64,000 bases of DNA from Endozoicomonas sp. OPT23 (GCF_009653635.1 NZ_PPFD01000007.1:186974-250973); one strand, 5' to 3'. Shown: positions 44,828-54,855, counted from the first letter of the stretch. Numbers and translations are program-made. Notes: generated by a model not told the origin, from the sequence alone.

Positions 44828-46468
44828 ATGCTTCAGCACCATCAGTATGACGCAGTAATTATTGGCAGCGGTGCCGCAGGCCTGACTCTTGCCCTTCATC
44901 TTAACTCCAGCTTAAGGGTAGCCGTGCTCAGCAAGGGCTACCTTTCTGCCGGCTCCACTTATGGCGCTCAAGGTGGTGTAGCCGCTGTTCTTGACCAGAC
45001 CAAAGACAGCCCACACCAGCATATTAAGGACACCTTGATTGCAGGTGCCGGGCTCTGTCGAAAAGAAGCCGTAGAACATATTGTCGAACACGGTCAGGAA
45101 AGCATTCAATGGTTGATTGATCAGGGCGTACCCTTTACGCCTGATCAGGATTCATCCGGATTTGAATTTCATCTGACCCGTGAAGGCGGCCATTCTGAAC
45201 GACGAATTATCCACGCCGCCGACGCAACCGGGCGCGCCATTTCTGAAACACTGGTTGCCAGAGCACGGCAGGCCAGTAACATCGACCTGTACGAACACCA
45301 TCTGGCAATAGATTTGATTACCGCCCAAAAACTGGGCTTACCTGAACAATACTGTGCAGGTCTGTATGCTCTTGATATCAAATCTGATCAGGTCAAAGTA
45401 TTCAAAGGCAACAACACCATTATTGCTACTGGTGGTGCCAGCAAGGCTTACCTGTTTACCAGCAACACCGACGGGGCCAGCGGTGACGGCATTGCCATGG
45501 CATGGCGTTCAGGCTGCCGTGTAGCCAATATGGAATTCAATCAATTCCATCCTACTGGTCTTTATCACCCTAAAGCTAAATCCTTCCTTATTTCTGAAGC
45601 GGTCAGAGGTGAAGGTGGTCGTTTGGTCAGAGCCGATGGCAGTCAATTCATGAAAGACTATGACCATCGCGCCGAACTGGCACCCAGAGATATTGTTGCC
45701 AGAGCCATTGACCATGAGATGAAGAAACTCGGAGCAGATTGCCTGTTCCTGGACATCAGCCATAAGCCTGCTGACTTTATCAAGTCACATTTCCCTATGA
45801 TTCATGAGCGTTGCCTTGGCTATGGTATCGACATCACCAAAGAGCCTATTCCGGTGGTGCCTGCTGCTCACTACACCTGTGGTGGCGTTCTGGTAGACGA
45901 ACAGGGACAGACCGATATTCCCGGCCTGTTTGCCATCGGCGAGTGTACATATACAGGGCTGCATGGTGCTAACCGTCTGGCCAGTAATTCATTACTGGAG
46001 TGCTTTGTTGCTGCCAGAAGCTGTGCCCAAAAGATCAACAGCGCCGCTAATCAAGAGACTGCTGTCATGGATATCCCTTGCTGGGATGACAGCCAGGTGT
46101 CTGATGCTGACGAGAATGTTGTTATCTCCCATAACTGGGACGAGCTGCGTCGATTTATGTGGGACTATGTTGGCATAGTTCGCACTAATAAACGCCTACA
46201 GCGTGCGAAGAACAGAGTTAACCTGCTGCAATATGAGATCAATGACTTCTATAATCACTTTAAAATCAGTAATGATTTGATTGAGTTGAGGAACCTCGCT
46301 CAGGTTTCCGAGCTGATTATCGACAGTGCGCTGGAGCGGAAAGAGTCGAGAGGTCTTCATTACAATGTAGATTACCCACTGACTGATGATGCCCCCGGGG
46401 AAACTGTGCTGACGCCTAAAAACTTCAATAAACAAGTGGCTCTGGATTTCACTCCACTAGGCTCGTAG
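44828..46468 (+). CDS. nadB: L-aspartate oxidase
   Basis: FAD enzyme oxidising L-aspartate to iminoaspartate, the first step of de novo NAD synthesis, 546 residues (E. coli 540). The FAD-binding motif IIGSGAAGLT is at 11-20. The succinate-dehydrogenase-like signatures STYGAQGGVAAVLD and QFHPTGLY and the capping domain are present. HGANRLASNSLLECFVAAR is the C-terminal FAD loop. It is divergent from rpoE, a frequent neighbour pair in gammaproteobacteria. Confidence 0.96.
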   Translation: MLQHHQYDAVIIGSGAAGLTLALHLNSSLRVAVLSKGYLSAGSTYGAQGGVAAVLDQTKDSPHQHIKDTLIAGAGLCRKEAVEHIVEHGQESIQWLIDQGVPFTPDQDSSGFEFHLTREGGHSERRIIHAADATGRAISETLVARARQASNIDLYEHHLAIDLITAQKLGLPEQYCAGLYALDIKSDQVKVFKGNNTIIATGGASKAYLFTSNTDGASGDGIAMAWRSGCRVANMEFNQFHPTGLYHPKAKSFLISEAVRGEGGRLVRADGSQFMKDYDHRAELAPRDIVARAIDHEMKKLGADCLFLDISHKPADFIKSHFPMIHERCLGYGIDITKEPIPVVPAAHYTCGGVLVDEQGQTDIPGLFAIGECTYTGLHGANRLASNSLLECFVAARSCAQKINSAANQETAVMDIPCWDDSQVSDADENVVISHNWDELRRFMWDYVGIVRTNKRLQRAKNRVNLLQYEINDFYNHFKISNDLIELRNLAQVSELIIDSALERKESRGLHYNVDYPLTDDAPGETVLTPKNFNKQVALDFTPLGS

Positions 46469-46481
46469 CTGTCACGACCGT

Positions 46482-46979
46482 CTATTGATACTTTGAGGCA
46501 GTCATTTGACTGCCTTTTTTCTGTTCCCTTTCCAGCAGCAACCTCAGCCTTAACGCGTGCATAGATTCAGAGCTGTCTGAATCCGCAAACAAATTAATCC
46601 TCAGTCCACCTTTTCCCTTTTCATCCACAAAACCTAACGACATCAGTTCAGGCAATACCAGTCGCTCCCCCTTCAACCAGACTCTGTGCCAGCCATTGCC
46701 ATAGAAAGCATGCCAAACCCCTTTGTGATATCGAACTGAAGTGATTGCACGGTAATGCTTCTTGCAAATTTCAGCAGAATAATAGTGCCTGCTACATACA
46801 GAAAGAATTAAAGAAGCTATCAGCTTCACAAACCATGGAGTACCCGACAACCAGACAGCCAGCAGGGCAAAAAAAGAAAGGAAAATAAAAAAAAGTAAGT
46901 GACGGACAGAGAAACCTGCCCGTACCTCAATCAACTGATCATTCGCTGACAAGTGTCTTTGGCAGGTTGCCACGGGCAT
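46482..46979 (-). CDS. YgfX-like membrane protein partner of SdhE
   Basis: Up to 165 residues. Two adjacent membrane helices (HLLFFIFLSFFALLAVWLSG, then WFVKLIASLILSVCSR) are followed by a soluble domain with WHAFYGNGWHRVWLKGERL, the layout of YgfX/CptA. In E. coli this protein pairs with SdhE/CptB and was described as a cytoskeleton-affecting toxin, an assignment still debated. The start is uncertain: ATG 46979 or TTG 46952, both overlapping the 3' end of sdhE; the longest frame to 47036 lies too deep inside sdhE. Its last codons are written across the nadB terminator. Confidence 0.72.
   Translation of the reverse strand: MPVATCQRHLSANDQLIEVRAGFSVRHLLFFIFLSFFALLAVWLSGTPWFVKLIASLILSVCSRHYYSAEICKKHYRAITSVRYHKGVWHAFYGNGWHRVWLKGERLVLPELMSLGFVDEKGKGGLRINLFADSDSSESMHALRLRLLLEREQKKGSQMTASKYQ
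46497..46520 (+). terminator. nadB terminator, embedded in the 3' end of the ygfX-like gene
   Basis: GGCAGTCA (46497-46504) and TGACTGCC (46507-46514) with a two-base loop, followed by TTTTTT (46515-46520). It is a compact intrinsic terminator 29 bases after the nadB stop. The same bases on the other strand encode the last residues of the YgfX-like protein. Confidence 0.88.
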
Positions 46980-47217
46980 GCCCCAAGACCAGATCAACCA
47001 GACGGCTGAGCTGCGGATCTTCCGGTCTGTTGTCACTCATAAACCAGCCAAACAGATCCGGATCTTCACAATCAATCAGCTTCATATATCCCTGCTGATC
47101 CTGCTCAGACAGTGATTTGAAAACCTTATTAGTGAATGGCTCAAGCAGCACATCCAGCTCCAGCATTCCCCGCCGACTGTGCCATTGCAGACGTTTGAAA
47201 TCGTCATTGCTTAACAT
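46939..47217 (-). CDS. sdhE: FAD assembly factor SdhE
   Basis: Small cytosolic factor promoting covalent flavinylation of succinate dehydrogenase and fumarate reductase, 92 residues. The conserved RGxxE motif is Arg16-Gly17 to Glu20 in HSRRGMLELD, and FGWFMSDNRPEDPQL is the second family block. AAGGGAG lies ten bases before the ATG at 47217; an in-frame TTG at 47226 is too close to it. It overlaps the YgfX-like gene. Confidence 0.92.
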   Translation of the reverse strand: MLSNDDFKRLQWHSRRGMLELDVLLEPFTNKVFKSLSEQDQQGYMKLIDCEDPDLFGWFMSDNRPEDPQLSRLVDLVLGHARGNLPKTLVSE

Positions 47218-47436
47218 TCTGGGCAAACTCCCTTGATAATTCTGGTCAGGATTATACGTGTTCTACCGGAATACGAGAATGACTTTAGTCGCTGTTTATT
47301 AGAGAGCGTTGACCTTCATCTCTGATAAGAGAGTTTGCACAGGTGTTTTGAAAGTAGTTCAAACCATCAATACTCTATATTATGCAGACAAACGAGACAG
47401 TCAAAAGACTGAGTGCCAAATATTCGAGATATGATT

Positions 47437-48486
47437 ATGATCACTGAGCGAGAAGAACACCTGAAAAATTTTCTCACTGAACAGGGTGCACATTATCAAG
47501 AGCAACAACTAAATGCTTTTGAGGGTTACTCTCAACCTGCTGACAGACACGCTCCAACCCTCAGCATTCTTGACCATAAAGCGATCATTGAATCAGCCGG
47601 CCCGGACACATTCAAGTTTCTTCAGGGACAACTCACCTGCGATACCAGCAAGCTCAGCACTGGTCAGTATCAAACGGGAACCGTCTGCACACCTAAAGGC
47701 AGAATGTATTCTCAGTTCAGCCTGCTGAAAACTTCAGATGAAAGCTGCCTGATGGCTATGCATGAAGGTTTGACCGAAACCACTCGCACTAATCTTGGCA
47801 AGTACGCCGTCTTTTTCAAAACCGAACTGCAGCAAAAAGAAGAGCTCTACTGTATTGGTCTTTCCGGAAGCGACATCAAATCTGCCGTTGCAACTGTCTT
47901 TGGCAACGTCCCTGAAGGAAATCAGGCTATTCAGATTGACGACAATGGCTGGCTGTTGGAAGTGGCCGGACTGTGTCAGCGCTACGAAGCCTGGTTAAAC
48001 CTGGACAGGTTGACAAAGCTTTGGCCTGAGTTGGTAAAACATTTTACGCCAACGAATCAGCAAAACTGGCGTTTACTTGATATAGAAGCAGTGACCCCTG
48101 CACTAACACCTGCAGTTGTCGAGAATTATATTCCACAACACTTTAATCAACCCAGTCTGGGCAGTGTCAGTTTTCGTAAAGGATGTTACACCGGTCAGGA
48201 AATTGTTGCGCGAATGCAGAATCTGGGACAACTAAAGACCCGCTGCTACCGTTTAACAACTACTGAGACAGTGGAGCTGAAAGCCAACACTAAACTCTTC
48301 AACGAAGCAAGAAAAGCGATTGGCGAAGTCGTTGATTGTGTTCGTAGAAGTGACACGACAGAGCTTCTGGCGGTTATTCGTGTTGACGCTGCAGAAAGCA
48401 ATACAGTGCAGACAGAATCAGGTCAACCTCTAACCTGTCATACCCTGCCTTATGGAATAGATCCTAAAGCCGAGCTTCAGCAATAA
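47437..48486 (+). CDS. ygfZ: Folate-dependent Fe-S cluster protein YgfZ
   Basis: Tetrahydrofolate-binding, GcvT-like protein needed for repair or assembly of certain Fe-S enzymes such as MiaB, 349 residues. The hallmark motif KGCYTGQEIVARM with the reactive Cys is near residue 250. The N-terminal domain has FKFLQGQLTCD and CTPKGRMYSQF. The ATG at 47437 is chosen because GAGA is eight bases before it; an ATG at 47431 and a GTG at 47413 are alternatives. It is divergent from sdhE, a conserved arrangement. Confidence 0.93.
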   Translation: MITEREEHLKNFLTEQGAHYQEQQLNAFEGYSQPADRHAPTLSILDHKAIIESAGPDTFKFLQGQLTCDTSKLSTGQYQTGTVCTPKGRMYSQFSLLKTSDESCLMAMHEGLTETTRTNLGKYAVFFKTELQQKEELYCIGLSGSDIKSAVATVFGNVPEGNQAIQIDDNGWLLEVAGLCQRYEAWLNLDRLTKLWPELVKHFTPTNQQNWRLLDIEAVTPALTPAVVENYIPQHFNQPSLGSVSFRKGCYTGQEIVARMQNLGQLKTRCYRLTTTETVELKANTKLFNEARKAIGEVVDCVRRSDTTELLAVIRVDAAESNTVQTESGQPLTCHTLPYGIDPKAELQQ

Positions 48487-48526
48487 ACACTGCTAGCCAA
48501 CCGGCCTGTACAAAGAGTGCTTGAGA

Positions 48527-48557
48527 AAGTAAGGGCAAACAGTTTTTGCCCTTACTT
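48527..48557. terminator. Hairpin between ygfZ and the giant sensor kinase (convergent)
   Basis: A perfect 13-bp stem, aagtaagggcaaa (48527-48539) and tttgcccttactt (48545-48557), with a five-base loop. It is central in the 93-bp gap between the two stops. T-rich ends occur on both strands within the stem itself, so it probably terminates both. Confidence 0.7.
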
Positions 48558-48579
48558 CCAGTCCTTACTTTATAGCGCC

Positions 48580-51500
48580 TCAGAGAATCTCCGCTTCCTG
48601 CTCAATCTCATCCAGCAGGGTGCATGCCTCGTCAAAGTCGAAAGAACGGATACTCTTCTGCAATCTGTTGATGCTATTTTTGTTTACTTTGCCTGCCAAT
48701 CCATGGAGCAGCTCTGACAGGGAATCAGTCACTGAAACATCACCTTCATGGAGCTGTTGCTTCATGGAACTCAGCAGATAAGAAAGCCGTTCGTTCTCTA
48801 TCATGCCCTCGCCAATGCTCAGTTCTTCCTGAGCCTCGCCTGACAAAGGTGCGAGAGCATTCATGATGCGCTGAAACTCAAGATTGAAAGCACTTAACAG
48901 CTCATCACCGGGTCTTCCATTCTCCCCCCTCAGCGCTGTTTCCAGCTGTGTGGCTGCCTGTTGCAGTGATTCTGCCCCAAGGTTGCCACCCGCACCTTTA
49001 ATTCCGTGAACAAGGAAGCGTGCTTCCTGCCAGTCTGAAGCGTCCAGAGCCGTTGCAAGCTTATCAAGGTCGTCCCGCTGGCTCTGGTAAAAACTCTTAA
49101 GCAAAGATAGATAGAGTTCTTCCTTGTTTCTGACTCTGGACAGGCCAAGAACCGTATTCACACCATCAATATCAGGCACTTCCGATTTCGACTCCAGATC
49201 CATATCAACAGGCGTTACCAGTGGCATAATCTCACTAGAAAGATCCGCGTTTAACCAGCGGGCAACCATCTCCTGAAGTTCAGCTGGATTGAGCGGCTTG
49301 GAAATATGATCGTTCATTCCCACCTGCAGACAGCGCTCTTTATCACCGGTCATGGCGTGAGCGGTCATGGCAACAATGGGCAGTGTCGCATTACCCATGT
49401 TGCGACGTATAACTCTGGTCGCTTGATAGCCATCCATCTCTGGCATCTGGATATCCATAAACACCAGATCGTATGTTTCGACCCCAAGTTTCGTAACAGC
49501 TTCACGGCCATTATCAGCAAGGGTAACCGTCAGCCCCATACCTTCTAGCAGCTCACGGGCGACCTGCTGGTTAATTTCATTATCCTCAACCAGTAGCACA
49601 GAGCCAGCAAAGGTTGCCTTGCGGGCAATACTGTCAATGCCTTTTCTGCCGCCACCGGTCTGCTTGTAATCCAGCGTCCTGAGAATAGTCTCCACCAGTA
49701 CCGCACTACTCGCAGGCTTGATCAGAAAGGCATCCACTCGCCCTGTAGCCCGCGCCATAACTTCTTCACGACCATAGGCGGATACCATAATCATTGCCGG
49801 TGTCAGATCCAGCCCTTCATCCCTGATTATTTCAGCCAGCTGAATACCATCCATTTCCGGCATACGCCAGTCCAGTAAGGCAACAGAAATTGGCTTTTTA
49901 TTACCACTGTTGTGCTCTTTGAGAATCTTCATGGCACTGGTGCTGTGATCAGCCTCAAGAACTTCACAGCCCAGATTGTTCAGCATATTGACCAGAACCA
50001 GACGGGCTTCAGCCGTATCATCAACCACCAGCACTTTAACACCAGATAGCGCATCGTCATGAAGATCAATGACTTCACCCAGACCCAACTCGACATCAAA
50101 ACTGAAACAGCTGCCTTTATCCAGTTCAGACTCAACCTGAATATCGCCGTTCATCATATTGACCAGACTGCGGCAGATCGCGAGCCCCAGACCAGTACCA
50201 CCAAATTTACGAGTGGTTGAGCCGTCCACCTGAGAGAAAGATTCAAACAGTTTCGCCTGATGCTCATTGCTGATACCAATACCGGAATCTTCAACTTCAA
50301 AGTTCAGCCGAGTACTCTTGCCGGTTCGTTCCAGCAATCTAACCCTGATTTTTACCTCACCGTTCCGGGTAAATTTAACAGCGTTATGAGTCAGGTTAAT
50401 CAGCACCTGCCCCAGCCTTAATGGGTCGCCTGTCAAATGTCGCGGCACATCCGGCGCAATATCATAACTGAGGCCCACACCTTTTTCTTCTGCCCGTATA
50501 TGAGTGACGTCATAGACATTGTCGAAAACATCACCGAGATCAAAATCAATGGCTTCCATATTCAACTTGCCGGCTTCAATACGAGAGAAGTCCAGAATAT
50601 CGTTAATAATACCCAACAAGGCATGGGCAGAAGACTGAATCTTGCCGACATAATCCAGCTGCTTGGCAGACATGGTCGTTTGCAGAACCAGATGACTGAG
50701 CCCGATAATAGCGTTCATTGGCGTACGAATTTCATGGCTCATATTGGCCAGGAAGTTACTCTTGGCCTGGTTGGCCTGATCCGCGGCTTCCTTGGCTTTA
50801 TGAAGCGCATCCTCTGCGTGCTTGCGATCGGTAATATCACGGCCGGTGGCAAAAAGGTAACCTTCCCCTTCGTATTCCATATAGTTGGCCGTCACCTCAA
50901 CCGGAAATACCCGCCCTTCCCTGGTTTTACGCAAGGTTTCATAGGTCATTGCCTTGCGCATGGTCAGTTGATCCCAGAGTCGCTCCCAGGATGCAGAGGT
51001 CACCGCCGGATTAATATCCATGATGGTCTTATCCATCATTTCACCGGTCTCATAGCCCAGTGTTCGACAGGCTGACTCATTGACGTATTTATGACTGCCA
51101 TCCTGACGGAACCAGTGAATATGGTCAGCAGCACGATCAAGCGTAAAGCGGGACATTGAGAGTTCCCGTTCACGCTCTTTCTGCTCGGTAATATCAATCA
51201 TGGTACCGATGGCACGCAGAGGCGCACTACGACTGTCACGAAACACCACCTTACCCTTATTGCGGACCGTAGCGTAACTGCCATCTTTACGGCGTATCCG
51301 GTACTCACAGACGAAAGAGTTATCCGAGTGGGCAAACTGGTCGTTAAAGAAATCGGCCGTCGCTATTTTGTCCTCGGAATGAATCAAGCGACGCCAGGCG
51401 AGTGGCGTATTAACCATTTCGTCGCCTCGATAACCGAGCATGGTCTGATATCTTGGACTGAAGTAAATTCGATCATTGGCAATATCCCAGTCCCAGAGAC

Positions 51501-54399
51501 CGTCCGAGGCCGCGTCCATCGCCAGCTGGTATCTCTCTTCACTTTCCCTGAGTGCACTTTCTGATAACTGTCTTGAACGAGCCACAGCCACCAGTTCACT
51601 AGCCCTTCGCAGCAAATCAGCTTCATCATTGAGCAACTTTTCTCGAGTCTGACGATTGATCAGGACAATACCGCCAACCTCTTCGCCAAACAGGGTCATG
51701 GCAACATAGATACCCTGAAGACCACCGCCATTAGTCAGTCTGCCCAGAGACTCATTACCCGCTGCGATCTGATCTTCGGTGGCATAGAAGAGTGAACAGA
51801 TACCGTCATCAGAGGAGTGGTCACTGCTCTGAAAAAAAGCATCCTGCAACAAAACATCAAAATCCCGAGCGTTCATCTTGTCGCTGTAGCTCCAGAAATG
51901 CTCGATACTGGCCTGTCGATCATTTCTGGAATGAATAAAGGCCACTTCGTATTTCAGGTAGCCCGCCAGCTTACGCAGACAGTAATGAATGGCTTCATCC
52001 AGAGACTTATTCATAAATTTTCTGGAGATTTCACTGAGCAATCGATCCAGATCAGAGCGGGTTTTCAGTTCTTCCTCTGCCCTTTCTCTTTCACCAATCT
52101 CCAGAGTCAGTCGACGGTTCCAGTAGATAATCAGAATCAGTGTCACAAGAACCAGCAACAGGCCTATAAACAACTCCTTGTTTGGCTGCCAGTTCAGCTC
52201 GGTAATCGAGACCCAGCGACTGCTGATTTCATTGCGTTCAGCTTCGGTCAGACTGTCTACGGTTTTCTGCAGTATCGATCCCAGAATCGGCCAGTCATTG
52301 CGGCTGGCCAGCGCAAATTCATCGTCAAATCCGGCCTCCACTACGACGTGAAGATTAGTTACTTTCAATCGATCGAGCTCATAGCTGGCAGAGGCCAGGT
52401 TAGCAATTACCGCATCAAGAGAACCACTGGACACCCTGTTAATACCATTACTCAAACTGGCAATGGGTTTGAATTTAATACCGGGGTGTTTGGCACGAAT
52501 ATAATCAAGAGAGGCACTGCCTGCGATGTAGCCAACGCTTCGATCCTTAAGGTCATTGATATTTTCAATGGACTTGTCAGAGGTACGGGCAAGAATAACC
52601 GAAGGCACCTTAAATAATGGACTGGTGAAATCAAGATAGCGACTGCGCTCATCCGTTTTCTGGATCATACCCAGCACATCCGTTTCATGGCGGTAAGCCT
52701 TACCAATGGAGTCTGGCCAGTCACGGGTAGGATTCAAACTGAAGGTGACGCCCAGCCTGCTTTCCAACAAGCGGATATAATCCATGGCAATACCCTGATA
52801 CTCACCTTCATCGTCCTGAAACAGAAAAGGCGGATTATCAGATTGCAGCTCGATACGGATTATCTGGTTCTGGGCCAGCCAGCGGCGCTCCTCCTCAGAA
52901 AGATTGACACGGGTAATGTTCTTGCCAAAGTAGCGATGGTCCGGATTCACCACCCAGCTGTCTTCAAGGTTTCGATACTCATCAAGAGAAATATCCGCTA
53001 ACCCTTTATTAACCATCTCCACGAGTTGGCTCGGTTTCTCAAATGAAACCCCTGCACCTATAGCCTCATTCATGTTGAAATACTTGCTGCTGGTAACCTC
53101 TCCCATCAGACCCAATATACCCAGGGAGGACTCTACAACCACCGGCTCGCCGACAAAGGCATCAATCTCACCCGAGAACAGGCTGCGAATCATATCGTTG
53201 GTGTTATCTCTCGGAATCAACTGAACACCTGGCAACCACTTCTCTACAAACTCTTCATGGCTGGAGTCAGCAATAACACCCAGCTTTTTGCCATGAAGCT
53301 CTTCACTGAGATTAATCAGTGTCTGGCTACTACGGAAGTAGATACGTGAGTTCAAACCATAATAGGGTGTGGACATTCGCATCCACTCAGTACGTGCTTT
53401 TGAAGGTGAAATGCTGCCGAGGATATCGGCTCTACCTGCTTTCAGGGCTTCAATAATTTCCGGCTGATCGCCCATGCGAAACTTGACGGGTACACCGGTC
53501 TTTTCTGACCACTTCTCCCAGATGTCAACGTAGAGACCAGCCGGTTTACCCAATGCGTTCACAAAGGAGAGAGGGGAAGAGTTGGCATCCAGCGCCACCA
53601 GCAAAGTTCCGTTTTTACTGGCTGAATACCCCAGCCAGCGCTCAAGCACATCATTACGCTGACTGGCCGAGACCATTTCAAAACCGCTTTCAATCAGGAA
53701 ACCCAGCGCCGAGCGCCCCTCACGAAACGCTGTGCGCAGTGAAACTTCGGGTTCGATCAGGCTTTTATAGATGGTGTAATCTGAACTGATGCCACGGCTA
53801 TCAAGGTAGTACTCAAGCACATCAACATTTCCGGCGAACAGCCGCACCTTCTTGGCGGCTATGTCATCCACCATAAGCCGTTGATTGGCGTAATCTTCAA
53901 GTCTTGCTTCAGGTAACAGTTTTTTAAGCTTACCACCAGTATCACTGCCCTGTAGCACTGCCACCTTGTTATCTTCAAGCAGATCAGAAATAGAACGGAA
54001 GGAGATATCACTGCGAATAAACAGTGCGGTTTTACTTTTAAGAATTTCCCGGGTGCTGATACCATGAAGTTTCAAATCACCGGTCTGGCGAGTCATCGCC
54101 AGAATGTCGATATCATTGGCCCGAATTCTTGCCAGCGCCCGCTCTTCCGACATGGGATAAAACTGCACCGGTACGCCGATCTTCTCCGACCAGGCTCGCC
54201 ACAAATCAAGGATCAGGCCATCCGGGTCGCCAGCGTCGTTAGTAAACGTCCATGGCAGGTTGTCCTTCATATAGGCAATTTTTATTGGCTTATATTCATT
54301 GGCACTGGCTTGATAAAAGGGAAATACCAATATAAGCAGAAACATCAGCAGGAGGCTGATGGAAAACCATGATTTTTTGTTATCGGGAGCAATGGACAT
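48580..54399 (-). CDS. Giant EvgS-like hybrid sensor histidine kinase with three solute-binding domains
   Basis: 1939 residues. Order: N-terminal membrane/signal segment (about 13-33); three periplasmic SBP_bac_3-type domains (about 37-268, 270-495, 508-738; each opens with an IKIAYMKDNLPWTF- or LRIELQSDNPPF-like strand); membrane helix about 743-762; coiled coil; GAF-like domain (about 790-945); two PAS/PAC domains (about 955-1200); HisKA with His1222 ([11 protein letters not shown]); HATPase; receiver one Asp1510 (LLDWRMPEMDG); receiver two Asp1649 (VFMDIQMPEMDG); HPt His1798 (VHGIKGAGGNLG). All phosphorelay residues are present. EvgS has two solute-binding domains and one receiver. No cognate response-regulator gene is adjacent. 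Ligands are unknown; amino acids or small cations are usual for such domains. Confidence 0.92.
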   Translation of the reverse strand: MSIAPDNKKSWFSISLLLMFLLILVFPFYQASANEYKPIKIAYMKDNLPWTFTNDAGDPDGLILDLWRAWSEKIGVPVQFYPMSEERALARIRANDIDILAMTRQTGDLKLHGISTREILKSKTALFIRSDISFRSISDLLEDNKVAVLQGSDTGGKLKKLLPEARLEDYANQRLMVDDIAAKKVRLFAGNVDVLEYYLDSRGISSDYTIYKSLIEPEVSLRTAFREGRSALGFLIESGFEMVSASQRNDVLERWLGYSASKNGTLLVALDANSSPLSFVNALGKPAGLYVDIWEKWSEKTGVPVKFRMGDQPEIIEALKAGRADILGSISPSKARTEWMRMSTPYYGLNSRIYFRSSQTLINLSEELHGKKLGVIADSSHEEFVEKWLPGVQLIPRDNTNDMIRSLFSGEIDAFVGEPVVVESSLGILGLMGEVTSSKYFNMNEAIGAGVSFEKPSQLVEMVNKGLADISLDEYRNLEDSWVVNPDHRYFGKNITRVNLSEEERRWLAQNQIIRIELQSDNPPFLFQDDEGEYQGIAMDYIRLLESRLGVTFSLNPTRDWPDSIGKAYRHETDVLGMIQKTDERSRYLDFTSPLFKVPSVILARTSDKSIENINDLKDRSVGYIAGSASLDYIRAKHPGIKFKPIASLSNGINRVSSGSLDAVIANLASASYELDRLKVTNLHVVVEAGFDDEFALASRNDWPILGSILQKTVDSLTEAERNEISSRWVSITELNWQPNKELFIGLLLVLVTLILIIYWNRRLTLEIGERERAEEELKTRSDLDRLLSEISRKFMNKSLDEAIHYCLRKLAGYLKYEVAFIHSRNDRQASIEHFWSYSDKMNARDFDVLLQDAFFQSSDHSSDDGICSLFYATEDQIAAGNESLGRLTNGGGLQGIYVAMTLFGEEVGGIVLINRQTREKLLNDEADLLRRASELVAVARSRQLSESALRESEERYQLAMDAASDGLWDWDIANDRIYFSPRYQTMLGYRGDEMVNTPLAWRRLIHSEDKIATADFFNDQFAHSDNSFVCEYRIRRKDGSYATVRNKGKVVFRDSRSAPLRAIGTMIDITEQKERERELSMSRFTLDRAADHIHWFRQDGSHKYVNESACRTLGYETGEMMDKTIMDINPAVTSASWERLWDQLTMRKAMTYETLRKTREGRVFPVEVTANYMEYEGEGYLFATGRDITDRKHAEDALHKAKEAADQANQAKSNFLANMSHEIRTPMNAIIGLSHLVLQTTMSAKQLDYVGKIQSSAHALLGIINDILDFSRIEAGKLNMEAIDFDLGDVFDNVYDVTHIRAEEKGVGLSYDIAPDVPRHLTGDPLRLGQVLINLTHNAVKFTRNGEVKIRVRLLERTGKSTRLNFEVEDSGIGISNEHQAKLFESFSQVDGSTTRKFGGTGLGLAICRSLVNMMNGDIQVESELDKGSCFSFDVELGLGEVIDLHDDALSGVKVLVVDDTAEARLVLVNMLNNLGCEVLEADHSTSAMKILKEHNSGNKKPISVALLDWRMPEMDGIQLAEIIRDEGLDLTPAMIMVSAYGREEVMARATGRVDAFLIKPASSAVLVETILRTLDYKQTGGGRKGIDSIARKATFAGSVLLVEDNEINQQVARELLEGMGLTVTLADNGREAVTKLGVETYDLVFMDIQMPEMDGYQATRVIRRNMGNATLPIVAMTAHAMTGDKERCLQVGMNDHISKPLNPAELQEMVARWLNADLSSEIMPLVTPVDMDLESKSEVPDIDGVNTVLGLSRVRNKEELYLSLLKSFYQSQRDDLDKLATALDASDWQEARFLVHGIKGAGGNLGAESLQQAATQLETALRGENGRPGDELLSAFNLEFQRIMNALAPLSGEAQEELSIGEGMIENERLSYLLSSMKQQLHEGDVSVTDSLSELLHGLAGKVNKNSINRLQKSIRSFDFDEACTLLDEIEQEAEIL

Positions 54400-54573
54400 A
54401 TGGGCTCAGTTTTAATCGAAGTGGTGCGAAACACCGCTATTCTACTGCTAAACGAACGGTAAACCACTGAGGGATGTACGCAATTTTACACACACTCAGC
54501 CGATTTCCTATGCTTACAAAGACTGCCTATTAAAAATTGCTTAATAAACATTAAAATCAGCCAGGTACGCATA

Positions 54574-54855
54574 ATGGATACCGAAGATATAAGCCTTGAG
54601 AGCATTGAGAATAGTAAAAATACCATCGCTCAGGCAGAAAAAATGATGATGCTAATGGCTGGCCTTAGAGGAAAACTCAATATAAAAGAGGGCGCTGGCA
54701 GGCGCTACCTTCAAAGAGTCAAACCCGATGCGGCCTCTCTTCACCAGGTTGAGCAGGAAATGGAGCAGTACACCGACAAATCAACCTCTTCCCCCAAATC
54801 CAGCAAAAAGAGATCAGCCCTGACCGGAGCTGTTCTCAGACACGGCAAGGCCTGA
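54574..54855 (+). CDS. Small unknown protein upstream of recC
   Basis: 93 residues; no family recognised. It is charged and helical, with a Met-rich segment (AQAEKMMMLMAGLRGKLN) and a basic Ser/Lys-rich tail (SPKSSKKRSALTGAVLRHGKA). AGG is eight bases before the ATG. It ends 101 bp before recC on the same strand and is divergent from the giant sensor gene (174 bp apart). Codon use looks normal. No evidence links it to RecBCD beyond position. Confidence 0.55.
   Translation: MDTEDISLESIENSKNTIAQAEKMMMLMAGLRGKLNIKEGAGRRYLQRVKPDAASLHQVEQEMEQYTDKSTSSPKSSKKRSALTGAVLRHGKA

Noticed and set aside
47348-47381. Sigma-70 promoter for ygfZ (TTGAAA and TATATT)
   Set aside because: The spacer is 22 bases, too long for a standard promoter.
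51817-52617. Plus-strand open frame (266 codons) opposite the giant sensor kinase
   Set aside because: Antisense shadow across the third solute-binding and GAF region; composition is unlike a real protein.
54400-54573. Possible response-regulator gene next to the giant sensor
   Set aside because: The upstream gap is only 174 bp and the neighbouring 93-codon gene has no receiver or DNA-binding motif.
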